A DNA stretch of 64,000 bases, from NCBI RefSeq assembly GCF_051027545.1, contig NZ_CP194902.1, positions 1,674,001 to 1,738,000 on the forward strand, given 5' to 3'. The translations under genes and the position numbers were made by a program. Below, in pieces: positions 16,378-24,879 of the stretch; within the stretch, counting starts at the first letter, position 1, and every line of letters starts with the position of its first letter. A model generated the notes under the pieces. It did no database searches, was not told the origin of the DNA, and saw only the letters and a program-made list of their open reading frames with translations. This stretch comes from Methylocaldum sp002005105. Lineage in GTDB: Bacteria > Pseudomonadota > Gammaproteobacteria > Methylococcales > Methylococcaceae.

Positions 16378-17337
16378 TCACGCCGGTTCGCTTTTCTGGA
16401 CGAACCGTTCCGCACGCGCCGACAAGGCGCGATAGACCTGTTCGTGGAGCGGCGCGGGAATTCCGTACTGGCGCGCCATTCCGACCACGGCTCCCGTCAT
16501 CGTTTCCAATTCGGTCCGCCCGCCTTTTTCGAAGTCCATGTGCATGGACGATTTCGCACCATGGGGAAACGATGCGGCCTTGCCCAGCGAGAGCTCCCGG
16601 ATGTCGAGCGGGAGACGAACGCCTTTCGCCCGTGCGGCGCGTTCGAGTTCTTCGTATAGTCTGATCAGGACCGCCTTGCTTTCGTCGTCGTCCATGAGTT
16701 CGCCGAGAGTTTTGTCGAAATAGGCCGTCGCGCTCGCGAAAGGCGAAACGAACAGATATTTTTCCCAGACCACGGCGTCGATGTCCCGCCGGTACTCGGC
16801 CTTGATGTCCGCTTTCCGCAGGAGCGCTTCGATCGCTTCGAAATCTCCGGCTGTTGCGCTCTCCGGGCCGAAAAACAGTTTGCACGATCCTCCGGCCTGG
16901 TGGACTACGCCTGGGGCAGCGAGGCGGGCGCCGATGTAGACGCAACCGTTGCAAATGCGCGCTTCGGGGAGAATCGCTTTCAAGCGTTCGGCGTTGTCGA
17001 CGCCGTTGAGCAGCGTGATGATCGTGGTCCGTTCGTCGACATTGCCTTTGAGGGAATGCGCGCTGGATTCGAGATCGTAGGATTTGACGCAAAACAGGAC
17101 TAAATCGAAGACCCCAAGCTCGGACGGATCGTCGGTGGCCACGTGAGGCCGCGAGGTAAAGCTTTCGTTTTCGGTAGTCAGACGAAGGCCGTGAGCCTGG
17201 ATCGCCCTCAAGTTCTCGCCCCTGGCGACGAACACGATCTCGGGATCATTTCCAGCCGCGTAAAACCGGGCCAGCTTGCCGCCGTAATACCCGCCCACCC
17301 CGCCGATTCCGATGATGGCTATTTTCATTTCTTTCAC
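16378..17337 (-). CDS. panE: 2-dehydropantoate 2-reductase (PanE/ApbA family)
   Basis: A 319-residue protein. The N-terminal Rossmann motif is 'IAIIGIGGVGGYYGGKLA', then 'FVARGENLRAIQAHGLRL', 'FCVKSYDLE' and 'LLNGVDNAERL'. The C-terminal helical domain carries the conserved 'VWEKYLF' Lys and 'MHMDFEKGGRTELETMTGAVV', the PanE substrate motif. It would reduce ketopantoate with NADPH in pantothenate synthesis, although paralogues with other substrates exist. A GTG start at 17337 overlaps the stop of the upstream MAPEG frame; an ATG three codons in is possible. Confidence 0.88.
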   Translation of the reverse strand: MKEMKIAIIGIGGVGGYYGGKLARFYAAGNDPEIVFVARGENLRAIQAHGLRLTTENESFTSRPHVATDDPSELGVFDLVLFCVKSYDLESSAHSLKGNVDERTTIITLLNGVDNAERLKAILPEARICNGCVYIGARLAAPGVVHQAGGSCKLFFGPESATAGDFEAIEALLRKADIKAEYRRDIDAVVWEKYLFVSPFASATAYFDKTLGELMDDDESKAVLIRLYEELERAARAKGVRLPLDIRELSLGKAASFPHGAKSSMHMDFEKGGRTELETMTGAVVGMARQYGIPAPLHEQVYRALSARAERFVQKSEPA

Positions 17338-17719
17338 GATGCTGTGCTAAGCAAGAGAGCGATTCCGAGGGCGAAACCGCCGAGGTAAGTACCCAAGGCT
17401 CCGATGATGCGAAGCGGATGGGGCCGGTTGAGATCGGCGGACATCAGCATGCCCGCCGCATGAAGCACTCGGCAGAGGGTGAGGGCGACTACCGTCCACT
17501 CGACCCATGCGCCGGCGCCAACGGTATTGAAGTAAAGAAAAAGAACGATCAACAGGGGCACGTACTCCGCGGCATTGCCATGCGCGCGAATGGCCTTGTT
17601 GAGGGGGCTCGACGGATCGGCATCCATGCCGATGAGCGTTTTGCTAGCCCCCTGACGCCCGGAGACATGAACACTCAGCAGAAAGTATAAGACGACGAGA
17701 AGACCAGATAGGTGTTCAT
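17334..17719 (-). pseudogene. MAPEG-family gene with an N-terminal frameshift
   Basis: The frame from 17627 to 17334 encodes 97 residues typical of small MAPEG proteins ('AIRAHGNAAEYVPLLIVLFLYF', then 'RVLHAAGMLMS'). Upstream, a good start (ATG at 17719, preceded by CAGGAGA) reads MNTYLVF. A single-base shift near 17698-17703 is then needed to continue into 'LLVVLYFLLSVHVSGRQG', the missing first helix, and on into the intact part. Either a real one-base deletion or a sequencing error would explain this. As written, translation from 17719 stops after 14 codons. Confidence 0.75.
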
Positions 17720-17814
17720 GAAGCTGGATTCTCCTGAGGGCGTCGAACTGCCTGGTTTAGAACGGACGTACTGTGGTATGTCCTTTTTAGGTCGGAGCAC
17801 GGAATGCCGGCTAA

Positions 17815-18222
17815 TTAGTCATCCGGCGCAGCCAGCATGGATTGCGGCAAATGATCGGTGATGTCAAACCATGGCGCCTTGGAACCGACCATCACATGAC
17901 GCATGGGTTTGCAGCCGGGATCGCTGTCGACCGTGCCCAATGCCAAACCGAAAGCTGCCGCCGAAGCCCGCATGGCAAGAAACTGCAGGGTCGAACCGCA
18001 CACCTCGCAGAAAGTTCGCGTGATCTCGGGAGACGACGGGTAGTGTCCCAAGAACTCCTCCCCCTGGACCCACCGAAAATTTTGGACTTCGACATAGCCC
18101 CAGGTCGCGAAGGCTGCGCCGGTAGATTTTCGGCACATGGCGCAGTGGCAGTTACGCGCGAACTGAAGCGGGTTATCCATTTCATATCTGATCGTGCCGC
18201 ACAGGCAGCCGCCGGTAATCAT
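17815..18222 (-). CDS. GFA-family zinc protein
   Basis: A 135-residue protein with the full cysteine set of the glutathione-dependent formaldehyde-activating/centromere V fold: 'GGCLCGTIRYE', 'NCHCAMCRKSTGAAFATW' and 'RTFCEVCGSTLQF'. It is the intact counterpart of the gutted gene at 10239-10394. Family members bind zinc and some bind glutathione; the enzymatic role is debated. The start at 18222 has GAGGAC upstream. Confidence 0.9.
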   Translation of the reverse strand: MITGGCLCGTIRYEMDNPLQFARNCHCAMCRKSTGAAFATWGYVEVQNFRWVQGEEFLGHYPSSPEITRTFCEVCGSTLQFLAMRASAAAFGLALGTVDSDPGCKPMRHVMVGSKAPWFDITDHLPQSMLAAPDD

Positions 18223-18293
18223 TCTGTGTCCTCGATAGGGTTGTTCGGTAGGGGAGCAACGGTGATGGTGCCAGCTGCTCGTAGAGCAAGACC

Positions 18294-19124
18294 TTACCGC
18301 AGGAGCGCGTCGGTCACGCCTTTCATGTCGGAGGCTACGATATCCGGTTTCTGAGCCAGCGGGAACAGGGGGATTCCCTGTCGCGCGACAAACGCGGCGT
18401 GCCATCCCGCCTGCATCGCGCCGAACACGTCCCAGGCATGCGCGGCGATGAGCCGTAGTTTGTTCGGCTTGGCACTGAGATGCTCGGCTGCGCTCCGATA
18501 GACCTGCAAATCGGGCTTGAAACGGTGTATGGAGTCCACCGAGATGGACTCCTCGAAATACTCGGTGAGCCGGGCGTTTTCCAGCTGTGCCTTGACGGCC
18601 GCTGGGCTCGAATTGGTCAGCGTGACCATTCGGAAGCCCGCGGCGCGCAAGCGTTCCAAACTGTCGACCATGTCCGGGTGGGGCGGGAGCGTCAGTATGC
18701 CTTGCAGAATACGCTTCTTGTCCTCGGCGGAGAGCTTGATTCCCTTGGTGTCAGCCAGCATGTCCAGCGTCGCTTTGCCGATCGATCCGAAGTCGGAGTA
18801 CGCGTCGGTCAGGGACACAACCATCGAGTATTGCAAAAGAAGCGAAAACCACTCGTCCAGCGCGGCGCCGTTGCCGAACGCATGCTCGAATTGCGGCCGA
18901 AGCGCATTCAGATCCAGCATCGTCTGATTGACGTCGAAGACCAGGATGCGAGGCTTCCGCTCGTCACCCGATCGCGGTCGTCGCTCTGCCTCATTGCGTG
19001 GGCGAGATACTTCCGAGTCACCACGGCCGGTCTTGGCGAAGACGTAAAGTGGGTTGGTCAGGATGAGAGGCCCGAGTGACGACGCGGCAAGCATAAACTT
19101 TCTCCGGGTGATGGACGAACTCAT
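18294..19124 (-). CDS. Exported haloacid dehalogenase type II
   Basis: A 276-residue HAD-superfamily protein. The N-terminus 'ITRRKFMLAAS' carries an RR pair and hydrophobic stretch resembling a Tat signal. The HAD domain begins near residue 57: catalytic D64 in 'VFDVNQTMLDL', 'VTLTNSSP' (motif II), Lys in 'HRFKPDLQVY' (motif III) and 'AAHAWDVFGAMQAG' (motif IV, dehalogenase-type). The substrate is probably a 2-haloacid or related compound. Export is unusual for this family. The cargo is inferred to fold before translocation. Confidence 0.8.
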   Translation of the reverse strand: MSSSITRRKFMLAASSLGPLILTNPLYVFAKTGRGDSEVSRPRNEAERRPRSGDERKPRILVFDVNQTMLDLNALRPQFEHAFGNGAALDEWFSLLLQYSMVVSLTDAYSDFGSIGKATLDMLADTKGIKLSAEDKKRILQGILTLPPHPDMVDSLERLRAAGFRMVTLTNSSPAAVKAQLENARLTEYFEESISVDSIHRFKPDLQVYRSAAEHLSAKPNKLRLIAAHAWDVFGAMQAGWHAAFVARQGIPLFPLAQKPDIVASDMKGVTDALLR

Positions 19125-19323
19125 AGTTCTTGGTACCTCGAACGAAGGGTGGAAATTGGATGGGTCCGGTCCGTGTCGACCGACTGATGCGCATACGGCG
19201 CTTCACGTTAATTCTTGGATCCGATACGAATGGTCCGATCCTGAGTGTGTCCAAGATTATGCACCTTTTCTTCAATCGATTTTGCAGACCGCCTTTCAAT
19301 CACACCTGCAGGGATGAAGTCGT

Positions 19324-20751
19324 ATGGATAGCGATTACGGGACAAGGATTGGCCCGGCGACGGTGCTCAATGGCGTTATTCTTGTCCTGGCCTTACAGGC
19401 CCCCTCGCTCTTCGCGAGGACTCTCGGCATGGTAGCGGATGATGCTACACGATCAGTTACGGTATTCGATGCCGACACCGATACGGTGTTGGGCTCGGTA
19501 ACGACAATCCCAGGTTTCAGTATCGGTGACGTTGTTATTACGCCGGATCAGACTCGGGGCTTTGTGACCAATTTCAACAGCGAGGTCTTCGTCATCGATT
19601 TGACCGCGTTGCCACCCCGACTTGCCGAAGGCCCAAACCCGATTCCCATTTCCAATCATGGCGAGGAGCTCGCGATCAGCCCGGACGGCAAGTTCCTGCT
19701 GGTGTGCGATTCCATTGATCCTCAACCGATCTCGGTCGTCGACATCGCCAGCCAGACCGAGATCCATACCTTGTTCGTGGGCTCTGATACCAGTTCGATC
19801 GAAGTCTGCAGCGATGGCTCGGTGCTGGCCGTATCGTATACGGACAGGAGGGTGCGCCGCCTCACCATCGATGGCGCGGGCCTGTTGAGGGATACGGGCG
19901 AGGGCCTGTCTCTCGGTTCCGATGAACCCAACAATGTCTTTTGCGCTCCGGGTGGCACGTCGGGCCTTGTCCTTAATGGCTTTCCTGCTGAAATTAAGTC
20001 GTTCACGATCCCCGGGCTAAAACAGGTCGACACACGACCGTTATCCGGTATACAGGGCGTTTCCGGCCTGGTGGATTTCGCAGGACGCCGGGTCTTTGCC
20101 AGAAGCGGCTTCGAGGGTCTCGTCGACGTCTTTGCGTATAACGCAGTTACCGCGGTACTCGGCGCCGAGCATCTGTTTTCAATTCCGGTTTCCAGTACGT
20201 TCGCATCGATCGGATGGGATCAGATCGCGCTGCATCCCTACAAGGGGAAATTGTACGTCTCGGAATACTATGCCAATGATGTCAAGGTGTATGACGCGCG
20301 CACCGGCGTCTTGCTGACTTCGATTACCGATCCCCACATTGTCCAGCCGTCAGGGATAGCCGTAGCCTCGGCAACGGACCCGTGCGCTGGCTCCCCACCC
20401 GCCGGAGCGATCGAGGGAACGGATGGCCCCGATGCGTTGCGCGGCACGTCGGGCGACGATGTCATTTCCGGCTTGGGCGGCAACGACACGATCGACGGCC
20501 GTGGCGGGGATGATCTGATTTGTGGTGGCGAGGGTAACGACCGGCTTCGTGGCGGTGCGGGTGACGATATCGTCGGCGGCGGTGGTGGAAACGACGCGAT
20601 TTCGGGTGCCGGCGGCAACGATACGCTTCGGGGCGACGCGGGCAACGACGCCATTTTAGGCGGTCCTGGCAATGATCGAATCGACGGTGGCGCCGGTCGG
20701 GACTTATGCGCGGGCAATTCGAAGAATTCTTTCCAAAACTGCAATCCGTAA
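19324..20751 (+). CDS. Secreted beta-propeller protein with RTX repeats
   Basis: A 475-residue protein. A hydrophobic segment at about residues 15-32 ends 'SLFARTLG' (signal peptide). Residues about 35-360 are YVTN-like propeller repeats ('TVTVFDADTD'-like 'SVTVFDADTDTVLGSV', 'ISPDGKFLLVCD', 'LYVSEYYANDVKVYDARTG'). Residues about 375-460 are glycine/Asp nonapeptides of the GGxGxDxUx type ('GGNDTIDGRGGDDLICGGEG') that form calcium-binding beta-rolls. It ends with two Cys in 'DLCAG...FQNCNP', a tail shared with the two FG-GAP/RTX proteins downstream. Probably extracellular or surface bound. Confidence 0.85.
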   Translation: MDSDYGTRIGPATVLNGVILVLALQAPSLFARTLGMVADDATRSVTVFDADTDTVLGSVTTIPGFSIGDVVITPDQTRGFVTNFNSEVFVIDLTALPPRLAEGPNPIPISNHGEELAISPDGKFLLVCDSIDPQPISVVDIASQTEIHTLFVGSDTSSIEVCSDGSVLAVSYTDRRVRRLTIDGAGLLRDTGEGLSLGSDEPNNVFCAPGGTSGLVLNGFPAEIKSFTIPGLKQVDTRPLSGIQGVSGLVDFAGRRVFARSGFEGLVDVFAYNAVTAVLGAEHLFSIPVSSTFASIGWDQIALHPYKGKLYVSEYYANDVKVYDARTGVLLTSITDPHIVQPSGIAVASATDPCAGSPPAGAIEGTDGPDALRGTSGDDVISGLGGNDTIDGRGGDDLICGGEGNDRLRGGAGDDIVGGGGGNDAISGAGGNDTLRGDAGNDAILGGPGNDRIDGGAGRDLCAGNSKNSFQNCNP

Positions 20752-20949
20752 ATTTGCCGGGGCCCCAAGTGAAAACCGCCGCATGCCGTAAAAGGTCGGG
20801 CTTTTATCGGCAAGACCGGCGCACTTTGCGCCCTCCTCCAAATCGGGGAGGGCATTAAAACTCATTTGTATCAATCCCGAGCTTTGTCTGCGCATGGCTT
20901 TCCCATCGCGCTTTGGGCAGGCGATACAAACAGTGCTTACGGAGCGGAT

Positions 20950-21075
20950 GGCCGGGCGTTGAAACGTTTCCGCCACCCGCGGATCGGCGTTCAGCTGCGC
21001 AAACGGTTCAAGATCGGCGATACGCCACTGCCGTAGCCGAAGCCGTTCGGTGTCGAATTCAATCGGTTTTGACAT
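20950..21075 (-). pseudogene. N-terminal remnant of a GNAT acetyltransferase
   Basis: From ATG at 21075 about 41 codons read 'TERLRLRQWRIADLEPFAQLN' and 'ADPRVAETFQRP', the N-terminus of RimJ/RimL-type N-acetyltransferases. Similarity then stops and the acetyl-CoA-binding region is absent, so the gene is truncated. It overlaps the stop of the DsbA-like remnant by 17 bases. Confidence 0.65.
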
Positions 21076-21346
21076 CGCCATCGAATGAAAACAAACCGGA
21101 AAAAACATCATTTTTTGAATCGGGGACGCTCTTACCCAAGTCGATGGCAATGTCCCGCAACAGCCACTCGAGACGGTCATTGCCCCAGTAGCGGTGCGGA
21201 CCGTAGACGAAGAAGGGCACTCCGAACAATCCTTCCCGTTGGCCGCGAACAACGCCTTTCAGCACGCGCCGCTGCGACGAGCGGTCGTCGGTGCTTCGGA
21301 TGACGGCATCCGGTTCCAGCCCGCAGTGTTCCGCTATTAAAGCCAA
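21059..21346 (-). pseudogene. C-terminal remnant of a 2-hydroxychromene-2-carboxylate isomerase/DsbA-like protein
   Basis: The 95-codon frame contains 'VIRSTDDRSSQRRVLKGVV' and 'GLFGVPFFVYGPHRYWGNDRLEWLL', the C-terminal third of the HCCA isomerase (kappa-GST/DsbA-like) family. The catalytic N-terminal thioredoxin half is missing upstream, where dispersed repeats occur. The remnant was probably created by a rearrangement. Confidence 0.7.
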
Positions 21347-21445
21347 GGCCGCCTTATTCCGATCGGGGCGGCCGGATTACAGTCACGCCTGTCAGGGAAG
21401 CTCTGATGAGCGCATTTTCCGATTCGGTGTCAGAGCGCCCGATAG

Positions 21446-21500
21446 GTAGGTCGGCAATCCTTTGCCGAGCCGATAAGTCGGCAAGGGATTGCCGACCTAC
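21446..21500. repeat. Dispersed repeat A, inverted pair
   Basis: GTAGGTCGGCAATCC... and its reverse complement (...GGATTGCCGACCTAC) are separated by about ten bases. This would form a long hairpin in RNA or single-stranded DNA. The same family occurs in five other places in the window. Confidence 0.85.
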
Positions 21501-21551
21501 GTTCTTCCCGCCCGACACGAAGCCGTACACCGGGATGAAAAACGCTCTAAG

Positions 21552-21655
21552 TTCTTCGACAGGCCTGTCCTGAGCTTGTCGAAGGGCCCAGGATAGGCCC
21601 TTCGGCTCGGCTCAGGACAGGCTTGTCGAACGCTCTCCTGAGCCTGTCGAAGGGG
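21552..21655. repeat. Dispersed repeat C array (TTCGACAGGC...GAGC)
   Basis: Several alternating copies of CTTCGACAGGC/CCTGAGC-type motifs in both orientations, also seen at 16124-16170. The block can fold back on itself. No coding function is supported in 21660-21940 either. Confidence 0.75.
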
Positions 21656-21968
21656 CATGAACGGAATCCACTGTTCAGAGCTTCCTCAGGTGGCTGAAAG
21701 CGTGCAGTAAGCTGACGGCCGCGAGTCGGATGGGCAACGGCTGCGTCAAGCGGCGTACGTAGAATTTCGTTGAACTCTCGTATCAAGCGGCCATCGAAAA
21801 CTTGGACGATGAGCAAAAGGAGTTCGAATTAGTGTCCGTAAAATCCGGGCCAGCTCGGTTACGGAGCCCGATTGGATAGGGTTCCGTGAAAAATCGGCAT
21901 ACTTTGATTTCTCTGGGATCAAATCGTCGTCATCATAATTATTGGATCATGAGAGAAGGAGTTCCATT

Positions 21969-22280
21969 ATGAAGTCTTATGCATTAGCGGCTGTATTGTC
22001 ATCGGTTATGGTTGCCGGGCCTGCAATGGCCGATAACGACTTCCGTGCGTTGGGTAAGGTGTCCAGCTTAAAACCGATGACCGAAGGGCAACTCTCTGCC
22101 GTCGAAGGCGGGACTTTGATACCGTTTAAGAAAGATAACGGTGGTAAGGTCAACGCTGGTAACGTTAACCAGAACATAGCCGTAACCACGATAACTGCGG
22201 TCAATCTAGCCCTTTTTAGTAAGGGCGGCGCCGATCAGACTATCGTGTCGGTCACGCAGCAGAGCATTGGTGGTAAATAA
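21969..22280 (+). CDS. Small secreted protein with VEGG motif
   Basis: A 103-residue protein with a Sec signal peptide (residues 1-20, cleavage after AMA). The mature N-terminus is 'DNDFRALGK', followed by 'MTEGQLSAVEGG', which looks like a double-glycine (LSxVxGG) leader junction. The C-terminal half is rich in N, Q, T and V. The next gene has the same organisation. AAGGAG lies ahead of ATG 21969. A strong terminator follows at 22330. I do not know the family's function. Possible readings are a processed peptide or a fibre-type subunit. Confidence 0.7.
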   Translation: MKSYALAAVLSSVMVAGPAMADNDFRALGKVSSLKPMTEGQLSAVEGGTLIPFKKDNGGKVNAGNVNQNIAVTTITAVNLALFSKGGADQTIVSVTQQSIGGK

Positions 22281-22329
22281 CGAGAAGCCTCGGGCTCATA
22301 TCGAATGCTGATGAGGGCCGGAGAACCAG

Positions 22330-22363
22330 GCGGGGGAGCGGTCATGCGCTCCCCCGCTTTTTT
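22330..22363 (+). terminator. Rho-independent terminator
   Basis: An 11-base perfect stem (GCGGGGGAGCG / CGCTCCCCCGC) with a six-base loop, followed by six T. It terminates the 21969-22280 transcript. Confidence 0.9.
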
Positions 22364-22380
22364 ACCTCGATCAGAAAATC

Positions 22381-22740
22381 ATGAAGAGCCGGATGAAAAA
22401 ATCATTCACACGGGGTGGTCTGTTATCGCTTGTGCTCTCATCCATAACCAGTGCCTATGGTCAATCCGAGTTTCGTGCCTTGGATAAGCCGTCCCGGCAA
22501 GAAACGGGTATTGCATCGTCAAGGCTGGACGACAGCGCGCTCGATCGAGTGGAAGGAGATCTGGATATTACGTCCGGCTCGGTTGATCCGGCATCGCAAC
22601 AAGCCGCGATGCAAGCGGCGGTGCTTGAAAGAACAGTGATGGCGCATCGGTCCGTACACCGATTTTCAATTTGGCGTGCCGAGCGCAGTCCCGTCATGGA
22701 AGTCTTCCAATGGACGGAAACACGGGCACGCAGAATATGA
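22381..22740 (+). CDS. Small secreted protein related to 21969-22280
   Basis: A 119-residue protein (or 115 from ATG 22393) with a signal peptide ending 'SAYGQ' and the shared 'SEFRALDK' start of the mature chain. It then has 'LDDSALDRVEGD', aligned with the paralogue's VEGG junction but with the second Gly replaced by Asp. The basic C-terminus ('SVHRFSIWRAERSP') differs from the paralogue and could reflect a frameshift. Function unknown. Confidence 0.6.
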   Translation: MKSRMKKSFTRGGLLSLVLSSITSAYGQSEFRALDKPSRQETGIASSRLDDSALDRVEGDLDITSGSVDPASQQAAMQAAVLERTVMAHRSVHRFSIWRAERSPVMEVFQWTETRARRI

Positions 22741-22851
22741 TGAGCTTCTCAGCGTCCTGATTGGTTTGCCGGTTTCCTTTTTTTGACGAAGTCCCTCCCT
22801 GGACTTCGCTCTCGCGACAAACGCCGTTCGTCTCGTTCCGTTTCCGGCGAA

Positions 22852-24564
22852 TCAAGCGACCTGTCGCACGGACTTTTCCAAAATGGCGACAACCTCTTCC
22901 CGCGCCTCGGGTTCGATGCCGTTGAGGCCGCGGTTCAGGGCGCTGACGATCGCCAGCACCGACGCCGTGACGATGTTGGCGTTTATGCCGGCGCCATAGC
23001 GGATGCCGGGAATGCCGTCGATCGCGACTTCGACGAAGGCGGCGGCTCTGGCGTCGGCTCCTTGTCCCATGGAACGTTCTTCATAGGATTGCACCCGCAC
23101 CATTCCCCCGAAGGCGTGAGCCACGGCATCGATGGGACCGTTGCCTTCGCCGGTCAGCGTGATCCGCCGGCCGTTCGTCTCCAGCATCAGGCGAATTCCC
23201 TGAACCGCTCCATGCTCGAACAGATGATGCTCGAGATAGCGGATGGTCGTCGCCGGTCCCAGATATTCTTCGGAGAACATTCGCCAAAGCTCGTCCGGCA
23301 TGACTTCGGCGCCGGTGGCGTCGGCATGCCGTTGCACCATGCCGCTGAATTCGACCTGTAGCCGGCGAGGCAGCACCAGTCCATAGGCCGACTCGAGCAG
23401 GTAGGCGATGCCGCCTTTCCCCGACTGGCTGTTGACCCGGATGATGGCGTCGTAGGAACGGCCCAAATCGGCCGGGTCTATGGGAAGGTAAGGCACTTCC
23501 CAGAATGTATCGGGCCGCTGATGGGCCAGGCCCTTTTTGATCGCATCCTGATGCGAGCCGGAAAAGGCCGTGAATACCAGATCGCCCACGTAAGGGTGGC
23601 GCGGATGGATCGGCAAGCGGATGCAGTCTTCCACGGTCCGCGCGATCTCGTTGATGTTCGAAAAATCGAGGCCCGGATCGATGCCCTGGGTGTACAGATT
23701 GAGTGCCAAAGTCACCAAGTCCACGTTGCCGGTCCGCTCGCCGTTGCCGAACAGACAACCCTCGACACGATCGGCCCCGGCCATGACCGCAAGTTCCGCT
23801 GCGGCGACCGCGGTGCCCCGGTCGTTGTGGGGATGGACGCTCAGAACGACGCATTCGCGCCGCGCCAGATTCCGGTGCATCCATTCGATCTGGTCGGCGT
23901 AGACATTGGGTGTCGCCATCTCCACCGTCGCCGGCAGGTTGATGATGACCTTGCGCTCCGGAGTCGCGCCCCAGGCCTCCACTACCGCGTCGCAGATGTC
24001 GCGGGCGAACTCGAGTTCGGTGCCGGTAAAGGCTTCCGGGCTGTATTCGAGCACCCATTCGGTGTCCGGATGCGCCTGCGCGAGTTCCCGAACCAGCTTC
24101 ACGCTGGAAACCGCCATCGCGATGACCTGGTCGGGGCTCATGCCGAAAACGATTTCCCGGAACGGCCGGGCAGTCGCGTTGTAGACGTGGACGATGGCCC
24201 GGCGGGCGCCGTAGAGCGATTCCATGGTGCGACGGATCAGGTGTTCGCGGGCCTGAGTGAGCACCTCTATGGTGACGTCGGCGGGGACGTGTCCGCCTTC
24301 GATCAGAGTCCTGACGAAGTCGAATTCGGTCTGCGAGGCGGAAGGGAAGGCGACCTCGATTTCCTTGAAGCCTATATCCACCAGCTTCTCGAACAGGCGC
24401 ATCTTGCGCTCGGCGTTCATGGGCTCGAACAGCGCCTGATTGCCGTCGCGAAGATCGGTGCTCATCCAGATGGGAGCTTGGGTGACGACCCGGTCGGGCC
24501 AGGTGCGGTCCGCGAGTCGGACCTTGGGAAAGGAACGGTATTTGGTGTTCGGCTGCTTCAACAT
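22852..24564 (-). CDS. leuA: 2-isopropylmalate synthase
   Basis: A 570-residue enzyme that condenses acetyl-CoA with 2-oxoisovalerate in the first committed step of leucine synthesis. The TIM barrel begins 'PIWMSTDLRDGNQAL' (metal-binding Asp and catalytic Arg) and contains 'VHPHNDRGTAVAAAEL' (HxH metal site) and 'GCLFGNGERTGNVDL'. The C-terminal LeuA regulatory domain (about residues 440-560) includes 'IDAVAHAF' and 'AFVEVAIDG', consistent with leucine feedback. The length matches the long LeuA type. The start at 24564 has AGGAG upstream. A leucine-rich leader peptide lies upstream on the same strand. Confidence 0.95.
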   Translation of the reverse strand: MLKQPNTKYRSFPKVRLADRTWPDRVVTQAPIWMSTDLRDGNQALFEPMNAERKMRLFEKLVDIGFKEIEVAFPSASQTEFDFVRTLIEGGHVPADVTIEVLTQAREHLIRRTMESLYGARRAIVHVYNATARPFREIVFGMSPDQVIAMAVSSVKLVRELAQAHPDTEWVLEYSPEAFTGTELEFARDICDAVVEAWGATPERKVIINLPATVEMATPNVYADQIEWMHRNLARRECVVLSVHPHNDRGTAVAAAELAVMAGADRVEGCLFGNGERTGNVDLVTLALNLYTQGIDPGLDFSNINEIARTVEDCIRLPIHPRHPYVGDLVFTAFSGSHQDAIKKGLAHQRPDTFWEVPYLPIDPADLGRSYDAIIRVNSQSGKGGIAYLLESAYGLVLPRRLQVEFSGMVQRHADATGAEVMPDELWRMFSEEYLGPATTIRYLEHHLFEHGAVQGIRLMLETNGRRITLTGEGNGPIDAVAHAFGGMVRVQSYEERSMGQGADARAAAFVEVAIDGIPGIRYGAGINANIVTASVLAIVSALNRGLNGIEPEAREEVVAILEKSVRQVA

Positions 24565-24704
24565 GATCGGTGACTCCTGGGTTTTCGTCGGATGCGATGA
24601 GTGTCCATTGCGGCGACGGAAAGGCTGCCGGGCTGCCGCGAACGCAAGGCCCGGCAACCGGGTTGAAGTCGAAGCAGGGGTAGGGCGGGCGTCAGGTGGT
24701 TCAT
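24558..24704 (-). CDS. Upstream ORF overlapping the leuA start, leucine-rich N-terminus
   Basis: A 48-codon frame with its own GGAG site and ATG at 24704. It begins MNHLTPALPLLRLQPG (five Leu in 13 residues) and ends seven bases inside leuA (ATG-T-TGA overlap). Translation through it would bring ribosomes to the leuA start and cross the hairpin at 24622-24663. It may be a second regulatory leader or a coupling ORF. Confidence 0.4.
   Translation of the reverse strand: MNHLTPALPLLRLQPGCRALRSRQPGSLSVAAMDTHRIRRKPRSHRSC
24622..24663 (-). terminator. Strong hairpin in the leuA leader, possible attenuator
   Basis: On the minus strand, GGTTGCCGGGC pairs with GCCCGGCAGCC across a short loop and is followed by TTTCC. 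It lies 58 bases before leuA. The short U-run makes it a weak classical terminator. A shorter stem (GCGTC/GACGC then CTTTTCC) sits at 24717-24738. Confidence 0.45.
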
Positions 24705-24788
24705 GGTCGTACTCCAGGAAAAGGCGTCGTACGGACGCAGTTATCCCGTGAAGGGTGTTCAGTCGATCGAAGGAAAAAATGAGGTGAG

Positions 24789-24872
24789 TTATTTGCCCGC
24801 GCGGGGCAGCAGCAGACCGAGGCTCGGGGTAAGAGCCAGAAGAGGAGGGATGGAGGGCTGCCGTCGATTCAT
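24789..24872 (-). CDS. leuL: Leucine-rich leader peptide of leuA
   Basis: A 27-codon peptide on the leuA strand, 225 bases upstream of it: MNRRQPSIPPLLALTPSLG continued by LLLPRAGK and stop. Seven of 27 codons are Leu, three of them consecutive (CTG CTG CTG) eight codons before the stop. This is the classical design of ribosome-mediated leu attenuators, where charged tRNA-Leu supply sets ribosome position. The symbol leuL is by analogy. The promoter-like TTGACA at 24903-24908 lies directly upstream. Confidence 0.65.
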   Translation of the reverse strand: MNRRQPSIPPLLALTPSLGLLLPRAGK

Positions 24873-24879
24873 GGCTTCA

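Noticed and set aside
21547..21816. An 89-codon minus-strand frame over repeat C
   Set aside because: Half of it is translated repeat; the remaining part has no recognisable family.
22784..22810. Hairpin GACGAAGTCC/GGACTTCG as a leuA terminator
   Set aside because: On the leuA strand the stem is followed by A, not T; the T-run precedes it on the other strand.
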